DNA from: a virus | Direction: 5' to 3' (one strand) | DNA: 24,959 nucleotides | IMG/VR virus record: IMGVR_UViG_3300034521_000165 | Location: 1-24,959 of that record | Program-made: the position numbers and the translations under genes | The notes under the pieces: generated by a model | Told to the model about the DNA's origin: nothing | Databases searched by the model: none | The model's input: only the letters and a program-made list of their open reading frames with translations | Shown here: one piece after another, positions 20,524 to 24,959 of the stretch | Position numbering within the stretch: the stretch's first letter is position 1 | Layout: every line of letters starts with the position of its first letter

Positions 20524-21105
20524 TTAGTTAATTAAACCTGCCGCCTTGCGGCGTTTGTATTCTTCCATCAGTATTTGCGCTGGCGTTGGTCCCGCCGGAT
20601 GGTGCGGCGCCGCCAGTTGACGTCGAATTGGTGGCACACTTAGTCCGTTACCAACATGCTTTGACCACTTCGTAAGTAACTTTTCCGCCAGTCGTTTCAG
20701 TTCCCCCTCTGTCATTTGTCGTTCAACGCCCGTTCTGCGCATTTCGATGCAGATGTGATACAGCACGGGCTGAGGCCATGGATATTTATCGCTTCCTGAA
20801 TACCGATATGACTCATTGCGCCAGCGCCGGTATTCCGTCATAACCTGCTCCGATGTCAGTCCGAATGGATTCGCTCCACTCACTGAAACCAGAGAAACAA
20901 ACTCAGCCAGGTCAGGCGGCCATGTATTTCCCATCGCACAGCGCTCCATGCACTGCTGACAGACCAGCCGAATTTGAGGTTCAGTCATCGAACCTATCTG
21001 GGCTATCCAGATAGGCGAAGGCTCCGCCCCGTTCTTCTGGGTCCATCGGTTCGAATACACCTCCCCCATGACCTGCCACAGTTGCCAGGCTGTTTCCGTC
21101 GCCAT
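20524..21105 (-). CDS. P: Replication protein P (lambda P-like helicase loader)
   Basis: A lambda P-type protein of about 193 aa. It brings host DnaB helicase to the initiator bound at the origin. It opens MATETAWQLWQVMGEVYSNR and includes IWIAQIGSMTEPQIRLVCQQ, NTWPPDLAEFVSLV and PWPQPVLYHICIEMRRTGV, in the order of the family. The ATG at 21105 is chosen (AGGA nine bases upstream); ATG at 21114 or a longer frame from 21195 are alternatives. All of these overlap the end of the O-like gene in another frame by more than 120 bases. Confidence 0.8.
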   Translation of the reverse strand: MATETAWQLWQVMGEVYSNRWTQKNGAEPSPIWIAQIGSMTEPQIRLVCQQCMERCAMGNTWPPDLAEFVSLVSVSGANPFGLTSEQVMTEYRRWRNESYRYSGSDKYPWPQPVLYHICIEMRRTGVERQMTEGELKRLAEKLLTKWSKHVGNGLSVPPIRRQLAAPHHPAGPTPAQILMEEYKRRKAAGLIN

Positions 21106-22096
21106 CAAGTCCATTCCTGCGGCGCCACTCTGCGTGTGCTGACTGAATTTGCTGAACTGCCCGGGATGCTGTTGGTTCGGATCCTGCTCCCACATGACTG
21201 TTACCTCCGGTTTCTGGTTTTACCTGCGTTCTCACCCGGGCTACATGTCGGGCAAATTTTTGTTCCCACTGGATTTGTGTAAAAACTTTCCCTTCCGACT
21301 CCCAATACGCGGTGAATTCTGCGAGTTCAGTCAGAAGGTAATCTGGTTCAGGCAGGGGGATACCCCACGATGCAGCGCGCTGTCGGAAGTCTCTGGAGGG
21401 AAGCCAGCTATCTGTCATGCTGAATTTCCCGATCGGTTCATCAACACCGTCCAGGTATCGGGGCATGACCGGGGATGGCAGTTCATCCCCATTCGGATTT
21501 TTCATCGCGCCCGCGTTAAGAGAGGGGTTTAAGATCTGTTTACTGCTAACTGCTTTCTGGATACCTGATGGCAAAGGTTTAGCCAAAGACTTAGCCTTAT
21601 CCTTAGGCAAAGCGAAAGCCTTATCAAAAGCCGTCCCCATAGCGTCAGAAACCCCGTAGCAGGCGGCTTTGAGAGCTTCATATGCTTTATCTTTCAGTGA
21701 ACATTCAGGCAGTAATTCAAACGATCTTGCCCATGATTTGATCACGTTCACTGATGCTGGAGGGTTATGTTTCACCGCGTTAGGCAACCAAAAAACTCTG
21801 GCTTTAAGGTCGGCTTCCACCATACCTAACGCTATGGCTTCGCCTAAGGCTAAGTCGAAGGCTTCGACTTCCCAGTTTAATTCTTCGGCCATAGCCGCCC
21901 TTCCCGCCTTATACAGCCCGGGTATAATCCCCGTGAATGGGCCTGTAAGCAGGTAAATAAACAGACTCTGCCCACTTGGCGGGAGTGGTGATAAGGCTCG
22001 AAATTTAGGATCATCCCACATGGTGATCTTCACCTTACGGTAAGGCTCGTTACTAGCCTTACTCTTAGGCATGGCCTTAGCCAAAGGATTAGGCAT
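20981..22096 (-). CDS. O: Replication initiator, O-like, with DnaT-type domain
   Basis: A 371-aa initiator. N-terminal winged-helix part: KITMWDDPKFRALSPLPPSG (about 24-43), then SLFIYLLTGPFTGIIPGLYK. The middle (about 155-180) is low-complexity (DKAFALPKDKAKSLAKPLP) because the DNA beneath it is repetitive, as at an origin. C-terminal part: a DnaT-like ssDNA/primosome domain (PIGKFSMTDSWLPSRDFRQR, then LTELAEFTAYWESEGKVFTQ IQWEQKFARH, about 221-285). It should bind repeats inside its own gene and, with P, load DnaB. The ATG at 22096 has GGGGTG five bases upstream. Confidence 0.85.
   Translation of the reverse strand: MPNPLAKAMPKSKASNEPYRKVKITMWDDPKFRALSPLPPSGQSLFIYLLTGPFTGIIPGLYKAGRAAMAEELNWEVEAFDLALGEAIALGMVEADLKARVFWLPNAVKHNPPASVNVIKSWARSFELLPECSLKDKAYEALKAACYGVSDAMGTAFDKAFALPKDKAKSLAKPLPSGIQKAVSSKQILNPSLNAGAMKNPNGDELPSPVMPRYLDGVDEPIGKFSMTDSWLPSRDFRQRAASWGIPLPEPDYLLTELAEFTAYWESEGKVFTQIQWEQKFARHVARVRTQVKPETGGNSHVGAGSEPTASRAVQQIQSAHAEWRRRNGLDGDGNSLATVAGHGGGVFEPMDPEERGGAFAYLDSPDRFDD
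21557..21640. other. Candidate replication origin repeats inside the O-like gene
   Basis: On the minus strand the tandem 12-mers GGCTAAGTCTTT and GGCTAAACCTTT follow GATAAGGCTTT and GATAAGGCTAA. The motif TAAGGC/GCCTTA recurs here and again at 22036-22080. Lambda's ori also lies in the middle of O. Confidence 0.5.
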
Positions 22097-22144
22097 ACTT
22101 CACCCCGCGAGTTGCAGTAATAATGGTCATTGGTCAAAACTCGA

Positions 22145-22699
22145 TTAAAACAATTGCGGCGCTACGGCGCTTATGCTCGCCAGTAGTGGTCCCGCCGCAT
22201 CAGCAGGTAACATGTTGAATAATGCGATTGCCGCCTCACGAATTTCCTTCTCGAGCTTTTGTAATGGCGCGCCAATTAATTTCGCATGGTGTGCCTCACT
22301 GCATTCTTTGATAGCGTTCGCCACCAGCTCTGCTTCTGTGCTCGCATTACTTAATCCGTGCTTTCTGGCAATCTGAACTGGCATAGCAGCAATAATTGAA
22401 CCTGACAGTTGCATAACGTAAGCCGTGTACTTTTCCGAACCGCCCTCGTTTTTCAGATATCGGAATAAATTCTGTTTATTAACAGCAATTCCGCGGCCAT
22501 CTACTTTGGCCCACTCTTTAGCCACCAGCTGAGCGATCCGTTCCTGTGCCTGTCCTGGTAATGTCGATTCCCATTCACGAACGGCAACCCAGATTTTTTT
22601 GCACTTCATCCAATCCCGGCGACAAACAGAAAACTGATTTTTTGTTTTCTGAGTTCTCACCATCGTCGGGGTATAGTTTTTAAAAGAGATGGTTTGCAT
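22145..22699 (-). CDS. ydaT: YdaT-family protein (putative toxin / CII-position regulator)
   Basis: A 184-aa protein of the YdaT family from Rac-type prophages, annotated in databases as a toxin, sitting at the cII position. It opens MQTISFKNYTPTMVRTQKTK. Recognisable parts are EWAKVDGRGIAVNKQNLFRY with LKNEGGSEKYTAYVMQL, and KECSEAHHAKLIGAPLQKLE followed by IREAAIALFNMLP. The ATG at 22699 has AGGAG five bases upstream; that site overlaps the YdaS stop, so the pair is co-expressed from pR and held off by the RacR-like repressor. Confidence 0.8.
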   Translation of the reverse strand: MQTISFKNYTPTMVRTQKTKNQFSVCRRDWMKCKKIWVAVREWESTLPGQAQERIAQLVAKEWAKVDGRGIAVNKQNLFRYLKNEGGSEKYTAYVMQLSGSIIAAMPVQIARKHGLSNASTEAELVANAIKECSEAHHAKLIGAPLQKLEKEIREAAIALFNMLPADAAGPLLASISAVAPQLF

Positions 22700-22701
22700 G
22701 G

Positions 22702-22917
22702 TCACTCCTTAGGTAATCCATCCGTTGGATTTGGGTATAAGTCGGGTCTAAGTTCGTGGGGGGTAACCCCTGTAGCGCTAAAGACTTGAAGTACCCGTGA
22801 CGAAGGAACAGTACCTTTTGCTTTCCACTGACTTACTGCCATTCCGCTTACACCAATCGTGCAAGCTAATTTATTGGCCGAGCCAGCTAGTCGAATTGCG
22901 TTATCAATGGCTGTCAT
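22702..22917 (-). CDS. ydaS: YdaS/Cro-like HTH protein
   Basis: A 71-aa Cro-family HTH protein: MTAIDNAIRLAGSANKLACT followed by IGVSGMAVSQWKAKGTVPSS, then VLQVFSATGVTPHELRPDLY, the usual ending of YdaS and other prophage Cro proteins. It is the first gene after pR. The ATG at 22917 has AAGGAG at good spacing. It would compete with the repressor for the operators and is paired with YdaT. Confidence 0.88.
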   Translation of the reverse strand: MTAIDNAIRLAGSANKLACTIGVSGMAVSQWKAKGTVPSSRVLQVFSATGVTPHELRPDLYPNPTDGLPKE

Positions 22918-22943
22918 AACTATCTCCTTTTTAAATTGGGAGT

Positions 22944-22972
22944 AATAAACCATAGGTTTACATCAATTGCAA
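22944..22972 (-). promoter_or_regulatory. pR promoter (towards ydaS)
   Basis: On the minus strand TTGCAA (22972-22967), a 17-base spacer and TTTATT (22949-22944). Operator 1 (22946-22960) covers its -10 and spacer. Confidence 0.6.
22946..22960. promoter_or_regulatory. Operator 1
   Basis: TAAACC-ATA-GGTTTA is a perfect 6-3-6 palindrome, centred at 22953, over pR. Confidence 0.75.
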
Positions 22973-22996
22973 ACTTTAAATTTATTGTGACTATAA
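22967..22996 (+). promoter_or_regulatory. pRM-like promoter of the repressor
   Basis: TTGCAA (22967-22972), an 18-base spacer and CTATAA (22991-22996). The -35 hexamer is its own reverse complement and is the same six bases used by pR. It would give a very short leader before the ATG at 23019, with no strong ribosome site, as for lambda cI from pRM. Confidence 0.5.
22970..22984. promoter_or_regulatory. Operator 2
   Basis: CAAACT-TTA-AATTTA, an imperfect version of the same 15-mer, centred at 22977, exactly 24 bp from operator 1. Confidence 0.55.
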
Positions 22997-23008
22997 ACCA
23001 AACATTTA
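22994..23008. promoter_or_regulatory. Operator 3
   Basis: TAAACC-AAA-CATTTA, centred at 23001, exactly 24 bp from operator 2 and overlapping the repressor's own promoter. Confidence 0.65.
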
Positions 23009-23018
23009 CAATGGGTGT

Positions 23019-23408
23019 ATGAAAAACACTGACGATCTCAATAACCAACTGGTAGCCCGCTTAGAAGAAATTACTCAAAGAGGGATCAGCAAAGCTGATA
23101 TGGCTCGCATTGCAGGAGTTACGCCTCAAGCTGTGAATGGGTGGTTTAAGAAGGGAGTTATCAGTAAGAAGTCCGCCATAGCTATTGCGGAAGCCGCCAA
23201 CGTGTCCGTTACTTGGTTGTTAGGTGAGAAAGTATCAGAAGATTCAGGTCTCAAGCCTAACGAGAGCAAAATGCTTAACTTATTTAGGCAGCTACCAGAG
23301 GCAGAGCAAGAGCGAATGATCGATACCTTTGCACTGCGGTTAAAGGAAATTGATGATTACGTTGAGAAATATCTTCGTGGTCGTTTTAAGGCTAACGATG
23401 TGAACTAA
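23019..23408 (+). CDS. RacR-like prophage repressor (CI position), no protease domain
   Basis: A 129-aa XRE-type HTH protein: LVARLEEITQRGISKADMAR, then IAGVTPQAVNGWFKKGVISK and KSAIAIAEAANVSVTWLLGE, a textbook HTH_3. After it comes a helical tail (LFRQLPEAEQERMIDTFALR) and nothing else: the S24 self-cleavage domain of lambda CI (with its Ala-Gly site and Ser/Lys pair) is absent. It is therefore closer to RacR of the Rac prophage, which keeps ydaS-ydaT off. It is divergent from ydaS over the shared operator region. Confidence 0.88.
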   Translation: MKNTDDLNNQLVARLEEITQRGISKADMARIAGVTPQAVNGWFKKGVISKKSAIAIAEAANVSVTWLLGEKVSEDSGLKPNESKMLNLFRQLPEAEQERMIDTFALRLKEIDDYVEKYLRGRFKANDVN

Positions 23409-23429
23409 GAGTTTATTCCCATCCATTGA

Positions 23430-23453
23430 AACCGGCGTTTGCCGGTTTTTTTT
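23430..23453 (+). terminator. Repressor terminator
   Basis: AACCGGC-GTTT-GCCGGTT is a perfect stem followed by six further T, 22 bases after the repressor stop. Confidence 0.9.
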
Positions 23454-23532
23454 CGCCCTTTTGTCAGAACCTCCCTCCCCTTAGTTTTTCACGACTGATA
23501 AAGCAAATGTTTGCCTCCACATCAATTGATGA

Positions 23533-23562
23533 TTGACACAAACATTAAACCAATGATTTAAT
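23533..23562 (+). promoter_or_regulatory. pL-like early promoter with embedded operator
   Basis: A consensus -35 TTGACA (23533-23538), an 18-base spacer and TTTAAT (23557-23562); a 17-base spacer gives ATTTAA. The spacer holds an operator-like 15-mer, TAAACC-AAT-GATTTA (23546-23560), of the same type as the three at pR. A related site, TAAAGC-AAA-TGTTTG, lies at 23499-23513. It points into the left-arm early genes. Confidence 0.65.
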
Positions 23563-23636
23563 CATTCTATCGAAAACGTCATCGAGGCAGGACGCCCACG
23601 AAGTAGCTGCCGGCGGCATACGAATCACCGGATGAG

Positions 23637-23852
23637 ATGACAAGTATTAACACGCAGCAGGTTCAACGTTCCGCCAGCCTGGCGACAAGGGCAACGCAAG
23701 AGGATAAATCCATGATCGATTTCGCACGTAAACCAGTGCGGTGTCAGGCCGTACATCTAAATCGCATTGAAGTAATCATTCGACTGATTTGCTACACGCT
23801 TGCCCAGAAGGGCGACCCGTCTGCCGACCAACAGACTGCAGTTCGTTCTTAA
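23637..23852 (+). CDS. Small early protein from pL, 71 aa (or 46 aa)
   Basis: The first gene of the leftward operon. It opens MTSINTQQVQRSASLATRAT; a second ATG at 23712 (GAGGA seven bases upstream) would give the 46-aa product MIDFARKPVRCQAVHLNRIE... instead. The longer start has only a weak site, but the extra codons look like normal coding sequence. A helix IEVIIRLICYTLAQKG is the main feature. No family is named; small host-takeover proteins are typical at this position. Confidence 0.55.
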   Translation: MTSINTQQVQRSASLATRATQEDKSMIDFARKPVRCQAVHLNRIEVIIRLICYTLAQKGDPSADQQTAVRS

Positions 23853-23977
23853 CGAGTTTGACCAATGGCTGTTGCCAGCCTCATGCCCGGTGCACAGGGC
23901 ATTGTGATGGTAATACCACCATCGTAACCAAACAGGAGACGAAGACCTGTTCTGGTTAAATTGGAAAAGTGTTCTTT

Positions 23978-24001
23978 GCCCGTCCCGTGGCGGGCTTTTT
24001 T
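23978..24001 (+). terminator. Terminator in the left operon
   Basis: GCCCG-TCCCGTGG-CGGGC followed by six T, just before the ribosome site of the 24014 gene. It would need N-type antitermination to be passed. Confidence 0.65.
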
Positions 24002-24013
24002 CCGGAGGTTTTT

Positions 24014-24352
24014 ATGTCAGCTAACGATCTGGCATTGCGCTTCAGCAGCGCACCAGCCGAGGCATTAATCGGGGTTTTGCCTGTTCTGGAAGTAAAAGAA
24101 GCATTACGTGAAGAAGTTGAAAGTGATGTGATGGATGAAGTCTGGACTGAGCACAACTTTGAAATGGAAGCGATGGGTGAACAAGTTGTTGAAACAGCCA
24201 GGCTCGCTCGTAAGTTTGAATGTGCGGCTGAAGCTCTTGGAACGGCGATCAAACTTGCTCTGACTCTTCCACATAATGAGGCTATGCAGGTTCTGAATGA
24301 CGCCTTAAACGATAACCCGGGATACGGTCGCGAACCGGCAAAGGATGCGTGA
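24014..24352 (+). CDS. Unknown early phage protein, 112 aa
   Basis: ATG with GGAGG five bases upstream. It opens MSANDLALRFSSAPAEALIG and is all-helical and acidic in the middle (VKEALREEVESDVMDEVW), ending DNPGYGREPAKDA. It resembles uncharacterised left-arm proteins of lambdoid prophages. No motif suggests an activity. The stop overlaps the vicinity of the next start (TGATGG). Confidence 0.65.
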   Translation: MSANDLALRFSSAPAEALIGVLPVLEVKEALREEVESDVMDEVWTEHNFEMEAMGEQVVETARLARKFECAAEALGTAIKLALTLPHNEAMQVLNDALNDNPGYGREPAKDA

Positions 24353-24363
24353 TGGAGTTTGGA

Positions 24364-24690
24364 ATGAAACGTGTAGTGGCTTCTGTTCAGGTCGTTGCCA
24401 TCCTCCACAGGATTTACAACGGCAGTCCGGTTTCCATCGCATCTATCAGTAAAGAATCAAAGCTGTCTGTGTCTTACCTCGAGCAGATTTTCTCGAAGCT
24501 GCGCAGCAGTGAAATCGTCACCAGCCAGCGTGGCGCTGGTGGCGGGTACCACCTTAGCAAAGCAAACCCCAGCGTGGCTGACGTCGTTCGCGCCGTTACT
24601 CACACGCCTGATTCATTTGAGCCCGTGCTGAATGCTCTGGAGTGGGTCCCCGTCGCACAACTGGCGCAGGGAAAATCCCCTACCCCATAA
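24364..24690 (+). CDS. Rrf2-family (IscR-like) HTH regulator without Fe-S cysteines
   Basis: A 108-aa protein with the Rrf2 winged-helix: SVQVVAILHRIYNGSPVSIA, then SISKESKLSVSYLEQIFSKL, and SSEIVTSQRGAGGGYHLSKA, whose RGAGGGY wing is a family signature. Chromosomal IscR carries three Cys for a Fe-S cluster after this region; this protein contains no Cys at all and is shorter. It should therefore bind DNA without sensing iron-sulfur status. The ATG at 24364 has TGGAG seven bases upstream; ATG at 24352 is the alternative. Confidence 0.75.
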   Translation: MKRVVASVQVVAILHRIYNGSPVSIASISKESKLSVSYLEQIFSKLRSSEIVTSQRGAGGGYHLSKANPSVADVVRAVTHTPDSFEPVLNALEWVPVAQLAQGKSPTP

Positions 24691-24697
24691 AGCACAA

Positions 24698-24716
24698 AAC
24701 CCGCGCAAGGCGGGTT
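24698..24716. terminator. Hairpin after the Rrf2-like gene
   Basis: AACCCGC-GCAAG-GCGGGTT is a perfect 7-bp stem eight bases after the stop. The T-tract is poor on the plus strand (AAGT) and slightly better on the minus strand (TTTTG), so termination here is uncertain. Confidence 0.5.
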
Positions 24717-24831
24717 AAGTACCCGGTCAGCCGACCAAAGCTTTCCGGAACGAGTTTTGACCAATAACCACTACCTTAGGCGGCGATCATCAGCTGCCGG
24801 GTATCTTACAATCCTATGGAGCCCGAACGCA

Positions 24832-24959
24832 ATGTTAACGTATGCGTATCTTATTAAAGCCAAAGCGAAAGCAACTGAGGCAAAAAACCTGTTTTGCTGG
24901 TTCTCTGCGAAATCAGATTCCCGTGCAGAACGCGAAATCCTCAATATTCTCGAAGACAA
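24832..24959 (+). CDS. recE: Exodeoxyribonuclease VIII (RecE-like), N-terminal part (cut by window edge)
   Basis: ATG at 24832, about ten bases after GGAG, opens MLTYAYLIKAKAKATEAKNL and then FCWFSAKSDSRAEREILNIL before the window ends. This resembles the N terminus of long RecE-type exonucleases of Rac/Gifsy-like prophages, whose catalytic domain is at the far C terminus and not in view. The position in the pL operon is where recombination genes lie. Partner recT is outside the window. The call is by N-terminal resemblance only. Confidence 0.6.
   Translation, partial: MLTYAYLIKAKAKATEAKNLFCWFSAKSDSRAEREILNILED

Noticed and set aside
23956-24408. 150-codon minus-strand frame opposite the early gene at 24014
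   Set aside because: Ser/Ala-rich antisense translation, while the plus-strand gene has a strong ribosome site and sits in the pL operon.
1-24959. CRISPR array or insertion sequence
   Set aside because: No series of evenly spaced direct repeats and no transposase with paired terminal inverted repeats was seen; the repeats found are isolated hairpins, operators or single direct repeats.
1-24959. Integrase gene and attachment site
   Set aside because: None is visible; the window ends before the recombination arm is complete, and the tRNA-like sequence is internal to the prophage.

Overview
The window is most of a lambdoid (HK97-type) prophage of an enterobacterium. Evidence: HK97-style head gene order, Rac/lambda-style control and replication genes, GH24 SAR endolysin with nested Rz/Rz1, and small genes typical of Escherichia, Salmonella, Citrobacter and Enterobacter prophages. 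A sigma-28 type promoter in front of a FlxA-like gene suggests a motile host. Neither int nor an att site is in view, and both ends cut through genes.

Layout. Most phage genes read on the minus strand, so the phage map runs right to left. At the far right, on the plus strand, is the start of the left arm: a RecE-type exonuclease (cut by the window end), an Rrf2-like regulator and small early genes behind a pL-like promoter with an operator. At 22.9-23.4 kb is the immunity switch: a small RacR-like repressor (plus), a YdaS/Cro-like protein (minus), and three 15-bp operators spaced exactly 24 bp apart. Downstream on the minus strand come YdaT (at the cII position), an O-like initiator with a DnaT-type domain and repeats that look like an origin, lambda P, a PerC-like protein, a winged-helix protein, small Cys-rich proteins, a DUF550 protein, a remnant of a 3'-5' exonuclease and a frameshifted HTH gene.

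Then come two plus-strand cargo genes (a secreted protein and a possible PD-(D/E)XK nuclease), a LexA-boxed DinI gene, RusA, a DUF968/HNH protein and late antiterminator Q. Between Q and lysis lie a plus-strand module (proteasome-like Ntn hydrolase plus a 47-aa protein), degenerate tRNA sequence, a sigma-28/FlxA-like cargo gene, a truncated holin remnant and several minus-strand terminators. The lysis block is an S21-like holin, SAR endolysin, Rz and Rz1. Between Rz and the HNH/terminase block is a second cargo zone: three unknown proteins, a tiny lipoprotein and a cytochrome b561 gene behind a perfect Fur-type box. The left end holds HNH, TerS, TerL, a 57-aa membrane protein, portal, S49 protease and the start of the major capsid protein.

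How it works together: pR should drive replication and, through N-type antitermination, the Q region; Q should then let RNA polymerase pass several intrinsic terminators into lysis and head genes. Cargo genes mostly oppose the phage operons and have their own promoters and terminators, so they can be expressed from the dormant prophage. Three carry recognisable host-regulator sites (Fur, sigma-28, LexA). The strongest candidate for an undescribed system is the Ntn-hydrolase/small-protein pair at 12.1-13.6 kb.
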